A DNA stretch of 64,000 nucleotides, from positions 806,001-870,000 of the forward strand of contig CAVXSP010000001.1 of NCBI GenBank assembly GCA_963764505.1. The letters run 5' to 3'. Below, one piece after another: positions 9,034-18,258 of this stretch. Source of the DNA: CAVXSP01 sp963764505 (GTDB taxonomy: Bacteria > Acidobacteriota > Vicinamibacteria > Vicinamibacterales > SCN-69-37). Position numbers and translations under genes: made by a program. The notes beneath the pieces were generated by a model that saw only the letters and a list, made by a program, of their open reading frames with translations, was not told the origin of the DNA and made no database searches. The first letter of the stretch is position 1. Each line of letters opens with the position of its first letter.

Positions 9034-9897
9034 ATGCCCGTGCAAGTTATCGGCCACTTGGTGAGTCCCGTGAGTCCCAACGAGGCAGCAGGTCTGACCG
9101 AGTGGGACGCGTACGCCCCGTTCTACGACTGGGAGAACGTCCGGACCTTCGGTGGACGCGATCTCGCCTTCTGGGGCGAAGTCGCCTCCCGCGAGGCCGG
9201 GCGGCTGTTGGAGCTCGGCTGCGGCACGGGGCGGCTGCTGGCCCCGTTGGCGCGGCACCGGGGCGAGGTGGCCGGAATCGATCGGTCCCCGGCGATGCTC
9301 GAAGCGGCCCGGCAACGATGCGTGCGCCTGTCGCGCCGCCGCAGGCCGACGCTGATCCTGGGCGACATCCGACGGCTCCCGTTCGCTGACGCGTCGCACG
9401 GCGTGGTCCTCGCGCCGTACGGCATCCTTCAGTCCCTGCTCGCGGGACGCGACCTCGATCGCGCGTTGTGCGAGGCCGCACGGGTCCTGCGGAGCCGGGG
9501 GCTGCTCGGGATCGATCTGGTGCCGGATCTGCCGGCGTGGGCGGAGTACGGACCACGCGTCCAGCTGGAAGGGCGACGGCGGGGCGGGGGCCGGATCACG
9601 CTTGTCGAGGCGGTGCGGCAGGACCGCCGTCGCGGAATGACGATCTTCGACGAGGAATTCATCGAGCGGCGCGCCGGCCGCACGCGGCGGCATCGCTTCA
9701 CGCTGACGTTTCGTACGCGGCCGATGCCGCAGATGCTCGAACGGATCGAGCGCGCGGGATTTCGCGTCGAGGCCCGGTTCGGCGACTACGAGAGCGGTCC
9801 CTGGTCGCCCGACTCCGGCGCATGGCTCATCCTGGCGAGGAAGTCTCGCGTCGGCGGCCGGCGATCGGCGCGGTCCGTGCGGCCCGGATCGCAGTAA
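9034..9897 (+). CDS. class I SAM-dependent methyltransferase
   Basis: A 287-residue soluble protein with a Rossmann methyltransferase core: motif I LLELGCGTGRLLAPLA (about 52-67), the acidic residue at the end of strand 2 (VAGIDRSP), motif LGDIRRLPF, and VLRSRGLLGIDLVPDLP after motif III. The target is not evident. The start is uncertain: the ATG at 9034 is used; in-frame GTGs about 30-40 nt later are alternatives. It diverges from the kinase-like gene and lies 23 bp upstream of yebC, so the two may be co-transcribed. Confidence 0.8.
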   Translation: MPVQVIGHLVSPVSPNEAAGLTEWDAYAPFYDWENVRTFGGRDLAFWGEVASREAGRLLELGCGTGRLLAPLARHRGEVAGIDRSPAMLEAARQRCVRLSRRRRPTLILGDIRRLPFADASHGVVLAPYGILQSLLAGRDLDRALCEAARVLRSRGLLGIDLVPDLPAWAEYGPRVQLEGRRRGGGRITLVEAVRQDRRRGMTIFDEEFIERRAGRTRRHRFTLTFRTRPMPQMLERIERAGFRVEARFGDYESGPWSPDSGAWLILARKSRVGGRRSARSVRPGSQ

Positions 9898-9920
9898 GAT
9901 TGGGGGCTGGAGCAGACGCC

Positions 9921-10670
9921 ATGTCAGGCCATTCCAAGTGGCACACAATCAAGCACAAGAAGGGCGCCGCGGATGCCAAGCGCGGTAAGCTGTTCACGCG
10001 GCTGATCAAGGAATTGACCGTCGCGGCGCGCGTGGGCGGCGGCGATCCGGATACGAATCCGCGGCTGCGAACCGTCATCGCCGACGCGAAGGCGGCCAAC
10101 ATGCCGGCGGAGAACATCAAGCGGGCGATCCGCCGCGGCACCGGTGAAGAAGAGGGCGTCAACTACGAGGAGGTGACCTACGAGGGCTACGGCCCCGGCG
10201 GCGCCGCCGTGCTCGTGGACACCCTCACCGACAACAAGAACCGGACCGTCGGTGAGATACGTCACGCGTTCACGAAGTTCGGCGGGAACCTCGGCGAGGC
10301 CAACAGCGTCGGCTGGATGTTCGGCAAGCGCGGCGTGATCACTGTCGACAAGGAAAAGACCTCCGAAGAGGCTCTCATGGCCGCGGTGCTGGACGCCGGC
10401 GCCGACGACATGAAGGACGATGGCAGCGCGTGGGAGATCGTCTCGTCCACGGAGAACCATCCCGCCGTCGTCGAGGCCGTCAAGGCGCTCGGTATCGAGC
10501 CCGACACCGCCGAGATCGCCATGGTCCCGCAGAACTACGTCAAGCTCGAGGGCCGGCAGGCTCAGCAGATGCTGAAGCTGGTCGACGCCCTCGAGGATCA
10601 CGACGACACGCAGCACGTCTGGTCGAACTTCGACGTCGAGGAGCAGGAAATCGAGGCCTCTCTGGCGTGA
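9921..10670 (+). CDS. yebC: YebC/PmpR family transcriptional regulator / translation factor
   Basis: A 249-residue acidic protein of the YebC family, with the diagnostic N-terminus MSGHSKWHTIKHKKGAAD, the central NMPAENIKRAIRRGTGE and YEGYGPGGAAVLVDTLTDN. Members act as transcription regulators or relieve ribosome stalling at proline stretches. It directly precedes ruvC, overlapping its GTG start by 4 bp, the usual yebC-ruvCAB arrangement. Length is typical. Confidence 0.95.
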   Translation: MSGHSKWHTIKHKKGAADAKRGKLFTRLIKELTVAARVGGGDPDTNPRLRTVIADAKAANMPAENIKRAIRRGTGEEEGVNYEEVTYEGYGPGGAAVLVDTLTDNKNRTVGEIRHAFTKFGGNLGEANSVGWMFGKRGVITVDKEKTSEEALMAAVLDAGADDMKDDGSAWEIVSSTENHPAVVEAVKALGIEPDTAEIAMVPQNYVKLEGRQAQQMLKLVDALEDHDDTQHVWSNFDVEEQEIEASLA

Positions 10671-11293
10671 GGATCTTCGGGATCGATCCCGGGTCGGTCC
10701 GCACGGGCTACGGGTGCGTCGATACCAGCCACTCCCGGCATCGACTCGTGACCTGCGGCGCGCTTTCGGCTCCGCCCGGATCCCTCCTGCCCGAGCGTCT
10801 GCACGTCATCCATGATGGGCTGGCCCGTCTGCTTCGTGAGTCCGCGCCCGACTGCGTCGTCGTGGAAGCCCTCTTCCATGCGCGAAATGCGCGCAGCGCC
10901 CTCGTTCTCGGCCACGCGCGCGGCGTGGCCGTCCTGGCCGCGGTGGAGGCGGGCCTCCCGCTGGTCGAGTACTCCCCGGCGGAAGTGAAGCTGGCGATCG
11001 TCGGCTACGGGCGCGCCGACAAGACGCAGATGCAGCAGATGGTCCGTCTGCTCCTCGGGCTGGCGGCGCCGCCGCGTCCGCACGATGCCGCCGACGCGCT
11101 CGCGGTGGCGATCTGTCATGCCCATTCGGGGTCGTCGGCGCCGGCCGCGCGCGCCAGGGCGCGGCTGCCGCGGCACCTGACGAACTGGCGGGCGTACCGG
11201 CCCGCCGCCGAGGCGGCACGATCCTCGTCGGCACCGCCTGCGGCGACGACGCCGGCACGGCCGAGGGACCGCGCAGTCCGGAAACGCGATTGA
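10667..11293 (+). CDS. ruvC: Holliday junction resolvase RuvC
   Basis: Endonuclease that cuts Holliday junctions with RuvAB. Acidic catalytic residues are visible in FGIDPGS (near residue 7), VVVEALF (about 66) and HDAADALAVA (about 140). It starts at GTG 10667, overlapping the yebC stop. At 208 residues it carries a C-terminal extension of about 50 residues rich in Ala/Arg/Pro (from about residue 155) beyond the usual family length; low complexity and no recognised domain. Translationally coupled to ruvA. Confidence 0.93.
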   Translation: MRIFGIDPGSVRTGYGCVDTSHSRHRLVTCGALSAPPGSLLPERLHVIHDGLARLLRESAPDCVVVEALFHARNARSALVLGHARGVAVLAAVEAGLPLVEYSPAEVKLAIVGYGRADKTQMQQMVRLLLGLAAPPRPHDAADALAVAICHAHSGSSAPAARARARLPRHLTNWRAYRPAAEAARSSSAPPAATTPARPRDRAVRKRD

Positions 11294-11877
11294 TTGCTCA
11301 CCTGGCGGGCACGCTGTTCCACAAGCAGGTCCAGCGGCTCGTTGTCGACGTGGGCGGCGTCGGCTACGAGCTCCAGGTGCCGCTCTCCACGCTCTATGTC
11401 GTCGGCGAGCCCGGGTCGACCGTTTCGCTCCACGTGCACACCCACGTGCGGGAAGATGCGATTCAACTCTTCGGGTTCGCCACGGCCCCGGAGCTCGCGC
11501 TCTTCGACCGCCTGATCGGGGTCAGCGGCATCGGGCCGAAACTCGCGCTGGCCGTGCTGTCGGGCATCGAGCCGCCGGAGCTGGCTCGCGCGATTCGCCA
11601 GGGCGACGTGGCGAGGCTCACCGGCATACCCGGGGTCGGCAAGAAGACGGCCGAGCGTCTCGTGGTCGAACTCCGCGACCGGCTGCCGCCCGACCTGGCG
11701 CCGCAGGTGCCGGTGAGCGCGGCGGACCAGGTGCGCGACGATGTCTTGTCGGCGCTCGCGAATCTGGGCTATCAACGGGCGGCGGCGGAGAAGGCGTTCG
11801 AGCGCGTGGCGGGCCACGCGGGCGAGCGCGCCTTCGAAAGCCTGCTGCGCGAAGTGCTCCGGGATCTGGCGCGGTGA
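11290..11877 (+). CDS. ruvA: Holliday junction branch migration protein RuvA
   Basis: DNA-binding subunit that loads RuvB on Holliday junctions. The 195-residue protein has the N-terminal OB-fold (MIAHLAGTLFHKQ...VGGVGYELQVP), two helix-hairpin-helix motifs (LIGVSGIGPKLALAVLSG and LTGIPGVGKKTAERLVVEL) and the C-terminal UBA-like domain (DDVLSALANLGY). The start is TTG at 11290, overlapping the ruvC stop by 4 bp, consistent with coupling. Confidence 0.93.
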   Translation: MIAHLAGTLFHKQVQRLVVDVGGVGYELQVPLSTLYVVGEPGSTVSLHVHTHVREDAIQLFGFATAPELALFDRLIGVSGIGPKLALAVLSGIEPPELARAIRQGDVARLTGIPGVGKKTAERLVVELRDRLPPDLAPQVPVSAADQVRDDVLSALANLGYQRAAAEKAFERVAGHAGERAFESLLREVLRDLAR

Positions 11878-11958
11878 GTGTCGGGAGATGTGTCGTGGGC
11901 CGGTGGGGAATGGACCGGGGCAGCGAGGCCATGGGCGATGATTAGCGACGAGAAGAGA

Positions 11959-11990
11959 TTGCCGCGCTGCCCCATTGCCGCGCTGCCCCG
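11959..11990 (+). repeat. 16-bp direct repeat, two copies
   Basis: TTGCCGCGCTGCCCC(A/G) occurs twice back to back in the 129-bp ruvA-ruvB gap, and GGGGCAGCG, the complement of part of the unit, lies about 45 bp upstream (near 11915), so the copies could pair with it. No known regulatory element is recognised. Confidence 0.6.
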
Positions 11991-12006
11991 TTGCACGTAA
12001 CGGCCA

Positions 12007-13024
12007 ATGTCGGATTCCGATCTCGTCAAGGCGAATCGCGTGCAGGACGATGCGCAGTACGAGGCGGGGCTGCGGCCCCGGGCGCTCGACGACTACATCG
12101 GCCAGGATCGGGTGCGCGAGAACCTGCACGTCTCGATCGCCGCCGCCAGGCAGCGCGGCGAGGCGCTCGACCACGTGCTGCTCTTCGGCCCCCCGGGACT
12201 CGGCAAGACGACGCTCGCCTACGTGGTCGCCAACGAGCTCGGCGTGCCGATTCGATTCGACCTCGGGCCCCGTGCTCGAGAAGCCGGGCGACCTGGCGGC
12301 CATTCTGACGAATCTCCAGGTTCGTGACGTGCTCTTCATCGACGAGATTCACCGGATGAGCCCCACCATCGAGGAGATTCTCTACCCGGCGCTGGAGGAT
12401 TTCGAGCTCGACATCGTCATTGGCCAGGGGCCGAGCGCGCGCTCGGTCAAGGTGCCGCTCCAGCCGTTCACGCTCGTCGGCGCGACCACGAGGGCCGGGC
12501 TGCTCACCTCGCCGCTGCGGTCGCGGTTCGGCATCGTGCACCGGCTGGACTTCTACACGGAGACCGATCTGGCCGAAATCGTCACGCGCTCGGCGCGCAT
12601 CCTCGGCGTGGCCATCGACTCCGAGGCGACGGCGGAGCTGGCGGCCAGGTCGCGGGGCACGCCCCGGATCGCGAACCGGCTGCTGCGGCGCGTGCGCGAC
12701 TTCGCCGAGGTGCGCGCTGACGGCCACGTCACCGCCGAGGTCTGCCATCGGGCGCTGCAGCTGCTCGAAGTCGACCAGCACGGGTTCGACGAAGGCGACC
12801 GGCGCCTGCTCCGCACGATCATCGACAAGTTCGGCGGCGGCCCGGTCGGCCTGAACAGCCTGGCGGCGGCCATCGGGGAGGAGAAGGACGCCATCGAGGA
12901 CATCTACGAGCCGTACCTGATTCAGATCGGCTTCCTCGATCGGACTTCGCGCGGCCGGGTGGCGACCGCCCGCGCCTATGAGTACTTCGGGCTGATGGCT
13001 CCGGGAAAGGATCGCCTGTGGTGA
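12007..13024 (+). CDS. ruvB: Holliday junction branch migration DNA helicase RuvB (frame change near 12254)
   Basis: AAA+ motor that drives branch migration with RuvA. Visible are Walker A GPPGLGKTTLA, Walker B LFIDEIHRM, the sensor-1 region GATTRAGLL, the arginine-finger region SPLRSRFG and the C-terminal winged helix (IGFLDRTSRGRVATARAYEYFG). About 338 residues once corrected. The first frame reads through GVPIRF and the second resumes at STSGPVLEKPGDL; deleting one T from the second GATTC (12254-12258) gives PIRSTSGPVLEK, matching the family exactly. The interruption is therefore most likely a sequence error. The stop overlaps the fabH start. Confidence 0.92.
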
Positions 13025-14016
13025 CTCTCCGGTCCGTGAAGATTTCGGGACTCGCGACGTACGTCCCTCCGAAGGTGCTGAGCAATGCGGATCTGGAGCG
13101 CATGGTCGACACCTCCGACGAATGGATCCTGCAGCGCACCGGCATCCGCGAACGGCACATCGTCGATCCCGGCATGGCGACGTCCGACCTGGCGGTCCCG
13201 GCAGCGCTCGACGCGATCCGGGAGGCGGGCCTGACGCCGGCCGACATCGGGTTCATCGTCGTCGGAACGACCACGCCCGACACGATCTTTCCCAGCACGG
13301 CGTGCGTGATCCAGTCGAAGATCGGTGCGGCGCGTGCGTGGGGATTCGATCTCGGCGCCGCGTGCTCCGGCTTCACCTACGCGCTCACCGTGGGCTGGCA
13401 GCTCGTCGCGACCGGCGCGATCGAGCACGCGCTGGTGATTGGCGCCGACGTGATGTCGAGCATCGTCGACTACACGGACCGCGCCACGTGCGTCCTGTTC
13501 GGCGACGGCGCGGGCGCCGCCATCCTCTCGCCGGCGGCGCCGGGGGAGCCGGCGTTCCTGGACTTCCTCCACGAGATGGACGGGTCGCTCGGCCAGGCGC
13601 TGTGCATGCCCGCCGGAGGCAGCCGGCTGCCCGCCTCGCACGAGACCGTCGACCGGCGGCTGCATTTCGTCAAGCAGGACGGGCAGGTGGTCTTCAAGTT
13701 CGCCGTGAAGAAGAGCCAGGACTTGACGGCCCGGCTGCTCGAGCGGAACGGATTGACCGGTCGTGACATCGACCTGTTCGTGTCGCACCAGGCCAACCGG
13801 CGCATCATCGAGGCAACGGCCCACCGGCTCGGGCTCGAACGCGACAAGGTGGTCATCAACCTGGATCGCTACGGCAACACGACGGCCGCGACGATTCCGC
13901 TCGCGCTGGCGGATGCCCGTGCGGACGGCCGCCTCGAGAAGAACGCCCTCGTGCTGCTCGCGTCGGTGGGCGCCGGCATCACCGCCGGTGCGCTGCTGCT
14001 GCGCTGGAGCCTCTGA
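13018..14016 (+). CDS. fabH: beta-ketoacyl-ACP synthase III
   Basis: Condenses an acyl-CoA with malonyl-ACP to start fatty-acid synthesis. The 332-residue thiolase-fold protein has the catalytic Cys in GAACSGFTYAL (about residue 114), His in SHQANRRI and Asn in RYGNTTAATIP, the standard C-H-N triad. The GTG start at 13018 overlaps the ruvB stop by 7 bp. No other fab gene is adjacent. Confidence 0.95.
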   Translation: MVTLRSVKISGLATYVPPKVLSNADLERMVDTSDEWILQRTGIRERHIVDPGMATSDLAVPAALDAIREAGLTPADIGFIVVGTTTPDTIFPSTACVIQSKIGAARAWGFDLGAACSGFTYALTVGWQLVATGAIEHALVIGADVMSSIVDYTDRATCVLFGDGAGAAILSPAAPGEPAFLDFLHEMDGSLGQALCMPAGGSRLPASHETVDRRLHFVKQDGQVVFKFAVKKSQDLTARLLERNGLTGRDIDLFVSHQANRRIIEATAHRLGLERDKVVINLDRYGNTTAATIPLALADARADGRLEKNALVLLASVGAGITAGALLLRWSL

Positions 14017-14056
14017 TCGGTCCGGGCAGATTCGGAGGCGATCGCCGGCCCCGGCG

Positions 14057-16159
14057 TCAGAGCCGTCTGAACACGGCCGCCGACCGCGCCCTGAGGCGGC
14101 GGCCGAGCCCCGCGTCGATGAACGAGGCGGGCCCCTCCGGGTCGGCGGTGTCCACCAGCCGCTCCCACCGGCGGGCCTTGTGGAGCGGCGTGACGAACCG
14201 GACGTCCTTCGCGCCCGCGTTCAGCAGGATGAGCAGCGTATCGCCGACAATCGGCCGTCCATGCGCGTCCGTCTCCGCGATCGCGCTGCCGTCGAGCAGC
14301 ACGCCGAGGACGCGACGCTCGGGATCGCCCCAGTCGGCGTCCGTCATCTCCTGGCCGTCGGGGCGGAGCCAGAGCACGTCGGGCGCGCTAGGGCCGCGGC
14401 CGCTCAGGAACGTGCGGCGCCGCAGGACGGGCTGCGAGCGGCGCAGCGCGATGAGCCGCTCGACGAAGTCGCAGAAACGCTCCTGTTCGTCCAGGACGTC
14501 CCAGGGCGTCCAGGTGAGCGGCGAGTCCTGGCAGTACCCGTTGTTGTTGCCGTCCTGCGTCCGGCCGACCTCGTCGCCCCCGCTCAGCATCGGTACCCCC
14601 AGGGAGACGACGAGGGTCAGCAGGAAATTGCGTCGCTGCTGCGCGCGCAGGGCGAGAACGGCCGGGTCGCTGGTCGGCCCTTCGACGCCGCAGTTCCAGC
14701 TCAGATTGTTGGGATCGCCGTCGCGGTTCTCCTCGCCGTTCGCCTCGTTGTGCTTCTCGTTGTAGGAGACGAGATCGGCCAGGGTGAAGCCGTCGTGCGA
14801 TGTGATGAAGTTGATGCTGGCGTGCGGCTGACGGCCGGAGGTGCCGTACAGGTCGCTGCTGCCCGAGAGCCGAGTGGCCAGCTCGGGCAGCACGCCGGCG
14901 TCGCCGCGCCAGAACCGGCGGATCGTGTCGCGATAGCGTCCGTTCCATTCGGCCCAGCCCGGCGGAAAGTTGCCGACCTGGTAGCCGCCGTCGCCGATGT
15001 CCCACGGCTCGGCGATGAGTTTGACGCGCGAGACGACTGGATCCTGCCGGATGACGTCGAAGAACGCCGAGAGCCGGTCGACCGCGTGCAGCTCGCGCGC
15101 CAGGGCGGCCGCGAGGTCGAACCGGAATCCGTCGACGTGCATCTCCTCGACCCAGTACCGCAGACTGTCCATGATGAGCTGCAGCACCTGCGGCGACTTC
15201 ATGTTGAGCGTATTGCCGCAGCCCGTGAAGTCCTCGTAGTAGGCGCGCCGGTCGGGCTGCAGTCGATAGTAGGAGCTGTTGTCGATGCCGCGCAGCGACA
15301 GGTTCGGCCCCAGATGGTTGCCCTCGGCCGTGTGGTTGTACACGACGTCGAGGATGACCTCGAGGTCGGCGGTGTGGAGGGCGCGCACCATCATCTTGAA
15401 CTCCCGGGCGGCGTCGACCGGTGACCCGGAGGTGGCGAACCGTCCGTCGGGCGCGAAGTACGAAAGCGTGTTGTAGCCCCAGTAGTTCGACAGCCCGCGC
15501 TGTTTCAGGAGCCACTCGTCCGTATGGTGATGCACGGGCATCAGCTCGACGGCCGTGACGCCGAGACTCAGGAGGTGCTCGAGCGCCGGCTCGGACGCGA
15601 GGCCCAGATAGGTGCCGCGGAGCCGCGTCGGGATGTGCTGGTTGAGCGCCGAGAAGCCCTTGACGTGCAGCTCGTAGATGATCGTCTCGTGCCACGGGTG
15701 CCGCGGGCGCCGGTCGTCGCCCCAGGTGAACGCGGGATCGATCACCGCGGCGAGCGGGGCGTCCTTCGCGCTGTCGGTCTTGTCCGCCGGCCCGTTGCCA
15801 TCGGAGCCCTCCGCGAACGCGAACAGCGAGCGATCCCACCGCAGCGGACGGCCGATGCCCTTCGCGTACGGATCGAGCAGGATCTTGGCGCGGTTGAACC
15901 GGTGGCCGCTCTCGGGCGCCCACGGTCCGTCCACGCGGTACCCGTAGATTTGACCGGGCCGGACGTCGGGAAGATAACCGTGCCAGACCATGTCCGTCCG
16001 CTCCGGCAGCGCGACGCAGACGTGCTCCATGACGGCGCTCGCCGAATCGAAGAGGCACAGGTCGACGCTGGTGGCGTGCTCGGAGAAGAGCGCGAAGTTG
16101 ACGCCGCCGGCGTCCCAGGTCGCGCCGAGCGGATACGGGACTCCGGGCCACACTCGCAT
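14057..16159 (-). CDS. glgX: glycogen debranching enzyme GlgX
   Basis: Glycoside hydrolase family 13 isoamylase-type enzyme cutting alpha-1,6 branches in glycogen/limit dextrin. The 700-residue protein has an N-terminal CBM48-like domain (YPLGATWDAGGVNFALFSEHA), then the barrel with GFRFDLAAALA (nucleophile Asp), LIAEPWDIG (acid/base Glu) and FITSHDGFTLADLVSYN (transition-state Asp). Length and order match the family. It faces fabH (41 bp apart, convergent) and diverges from queA with a 56-bp gap. Possible role in storage-carbohydrate breakdown; no other glg gene is visible. Confidence 0.95.
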   Translation of the reverse strand: MRVWPGVPYPLGATWDAGGVNFALFSEHATSVDLCLFDSASAVMEHVCVALPERTDMVWHGYLPDVRPGQIYGYRVDGPWAPESGHRFNRAKILLDPYAKGIGRPLRWDRSLFAFAEGSDGNGPADKTDSAKDAPLAAVIDPAFTWGDDRRPRHPWHETIIYELHVKGFSALNQHIPTRLRGTYLGLASEPALEHLLSLGVTAVELMPVHHHTDEWLLKQRGLSNYWGYNTLSYFAPDGRFATSGSPVDAAREFKMMVRALHTADLEVILDVVYNHTAEGNHLGPNLSLRGIDNSSYYRLQPDRRAYYEDFTGCGNTLNMKSPQVLQLIMDSLRYWVEEMHVDGFRFDLAAALARELHAVDRLSAFFDVIRQDPVVSRVKLIAEPWDIGDGGYQVGNFPPGWAEWNGRYRDTIRRFWRGDAGVLPELATRLSGSSDLYGTSGRQPHASINFITSHDGFTLADLVSYNEKHNEANGEENRDGDPNNLSWNCGVEGPTSDPAVLALRAQQRRNFLLTLVVSLGVPMLSGGDEVGRTQDGNNNGYCQDSPLTWTPWDVLDEQERFCDFVERLIALRRSQPVLRRRTFLSGRGPSAPDVLWLRPDGQEMTDADWGDPERRVLGVLLDGSAIAETDAHGRPIVGDTLLILLNAGAKDVRFVTPLHKARRWERLVDTADPEGPASFIDAGLGRRLRARSAAVFRRL

Positions 16160-16215
16160 GGCAGCAGTGTATCAACGTGGTTGGCGCCGCCTGCCACGGC
16201 GGCGGGGTAGCGCTG

Positions 16216-17267
16216 ATGCTCGTCTCCGAGTTCGATTTCGATCTTCCGCCCGAGGCGATCGCGCAGACCCCCGGGCCGCGCGGCGCCTCCCGCCTGCTCG
16301 TCGTCTCGCGCGCCGAACGGTCCTGGCGGGAGGGCGTCGTCTCCGACCTGCCGCGCCTCCTCGCAGCCGGTGATCTCGTTGTGCTGAACGACACCCGCGT
16401 GTTTCCGGCGCGTCTGGTGGGCCGGCGGATCCGTCCGGCGGCGCGGTGGAGTGCCTGCTGCTCGACCAGGTGGACGCTGAGAGATGGCACGCGCTCGTGC
16501 ATCCCGGCCAGAAGCTGAAGCCCGGCGCCCGGATGGTCTTCACCGATGACGCGCGAGCGCCCGGGCTGATCCTGCACGGCGAAGTGCTCGAGCGCCGCTA
16601 CTTCGGCAGGCGGCTCGTCCGGCTGCGCGCCGAGGGCGTCCCGACGGCCGAGGAGGCGATCGACCGGCTCGGCCACGTCCCCCTGCCGCCCTACATTCAT
16701 CGCCCGGACACGGACGAGGATCGCGAACGCTACCAGACGGTCTACGCGCGCGTGCGCGGCTCGGTGGCGGCGCCCACAGCCGGCCTCCACTTCGACGAGA
16801 CGCTCCTCCGCGCGCTCGCGGCCGCTGGCGTGAACCAGGCGACGCTGACCCACCACGTCGGCTACGGCACGTTTCAGCCGGTTCGCGTGGAGCACGTCGA
16901 GGAGCATTGCGTCCAGGCCGAGACCTGCGAGATCCCTGCGAACGCGGCCGAGGCGATTGCCGAGACGCGGCGCCGCGCCGGCCGCGTCATCGCGGTCGGC
17001 ACGACGTCCGTTCGCGCGCTCGAGAGCGCGGCCGACTCCGCCGGAGCGGTGCGCCCGGGATCGCGCTCGACGGACCTGTTCATCTTTCCCGGATACCGTT
17101 TCCGGGTGATCGACGGCCTGCTGACCAACTTCCACCTGCCGCGGTCGTCGCTCCTGATGCTGGTGGCCGCCTTCGCCGGACGCGAGCTGATTCTCGACGC
17201 GTACCGCGATGCGATCGCGCGGGGATTCCGCTTCTACAGCTATGGCGATGCGATGTTGATAGTATGA
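16216..17267 (+). CDS. queA: S-adenosylmethionine:tRNA ribosyltransferase-isomerase (frame change near 16428-16432)
   Basis: Transfers the ribosyl moiety of SAM to preQ1 in tRNA, giving epoxyqueuosine. About 350 residues when repaired. N-terminus FDFDLPPEAIAQTP and NDTRVFPARL are diagnostic; later blocks are TAGLHFDETLL, HVGYGTFQPVR and TNFHLPRSSLLMLVAAFAG. The frames change between GRRI and GGAVECLLL; one missing base in GGATCC(C)GTCC restores RRIPSGGAVECLLL. The start is ATG 16216. queE and queC lie 20 kb away, so the queuosine genes are split. Confidence 0.92.
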
Positions 17268-17295
17268 GCGGGCTTCGAACCGCTCGGGTGCTGTG

Positions 17296-18240
17296 ATGCC
17301 GTTCCCGTACGAAGAATTCGATCTGTCCAGCGTCCGGACCTACCCGCTGAGCTCGCGCCCGAGCAAGGTCGACCATCGCGCGTTCGCGCGCCCCTGGGAT
17401 CCGGCGACCGGGATCGGCGGCTGGCTCGACTCGTTGCCGGATCTGCTCGCGGCGGCCGATTTCCGCTCGGTGGTCGGCGCGATGCGCCAGGCCCAGGCGT
17501 TGGATCGCGGGCTCGTCTGGGGGCTCGGCGCGCACGTGATCAAGACCGGACTCGCGCCCGTGCTGATCGATCTGATGGCGCGGGGGTTCGTCTCCGCGCT
17601 CGCGTTGAACGGCGCAGGACTGATCCACGACTTCGAGATCGCCCTCGCAGGCGCCACGTCGGAGGACGTCGACAGCAGCCTCGGCACCGGTCGCTTCGGC
17701 ATGGCCGACGAGACCGGGCGCCTGCTCAACGAAGCGATCGTCGACGGCGCGAAGCGCGACCTCGGTCTCGGCCAGTCGGCGCTGGAGGTCCTCGCCGACC
17801 GAAAACCGCCGTTCGCGAGGCTGAGCGTGCTCTGCGCCGCCGCGGCGCGATCGATTCCCGTCACGGTTCACCTCGGCATCGGCACCGACATCGTCCACAT
17901 GCACCCGGCTGCCTCCGGCGAGGCACTCGGTGCGACGAGCCTGCGTGATTTCCGCTACTTCGTCTCCTTCGTGTCCCGGCTGGAGGGCGGCGTCTACCTG
18001 AACTGCGGATCCGCGGTCCTGCTGCCCGAGGTCTTCCTCAAGGCGGTGGCGCTCGTCCGCAATCGGGGCCTGTCGCTGGACGGCCTCACCACGGTGAACT
18101 TCGACTTCGTGCGCATGTACCGCCCGGAAACCAACGTCGTCCGTCGACCCGTCGCCGGCATCGGGCGGGGCTACTCGATCACTGGCCACCACGAGATCAT
18201 GCTGCCGCTCCTCGCGGCCGCGCTCATCGCCGGCACGTAG
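17296..18240 (+). CDS. deoxyhypusine synthase-like protein
   Basis: A 314-residue protein with the NAD-binding core of the deoxyhypusine synthase family: GLGAHVIKTGLAPVLIDLM (about 78-96) and FVSALALNGAGLIHDFEIALAG (spanning about 100-121), then TVHLGIGTDIVHMHP. Eukaryotic DHS makes hypusine on eIF5A; bacteria lack that substrate, and related bacterial proteins include homospermidine synthases or have unknown roles. In the region where DHS has a SWGK catalytic lysine motif this protein reads ALGATSLRDFRYF, so DHS chemistry looks unlikely. The start is ATG 17296 (a GTG one codon earlier is possible). It lies 28 bp after queA and 18 bp before the phosphatase gene. Confidence 0.75.
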   Translation: MPFPYEEFDLSSVRTYPLSSRPSKVDHRAFARPWDPATGIGGWLDSLPDLLAAADFRSVVGAMRQAQALDRGLVWGLGAHVIKTGLAPVLIDLMARGFVSALALNGAGLIHDFEIALAGATSEDVDSSLGTGRFGMADETGRLLNEAIVDGAKRDLGLGQSALEVLADRKPPFARLSVLCAAAARSIPVTVHLGIGTDIVHMHPAASGEALGATSLRDFRYFVSFVSRLEGGVYLNCGSAVLLPEVFLKAVALVRNRGLSLDGLTTVNFDFVRMYRPETNVVRRPVAGIGRGYSITGHHEIMLPLLAAALIAGT

Positions 18241-18258
18241 CAGTCCGGAGGTGACCGC

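Noticed and set aside
14388..17135. 915-codon minus-strand frame over glgX and queA
   Set aside because: Low-complexity Arg/Ala translation; overlaps two clear genes in other frames.
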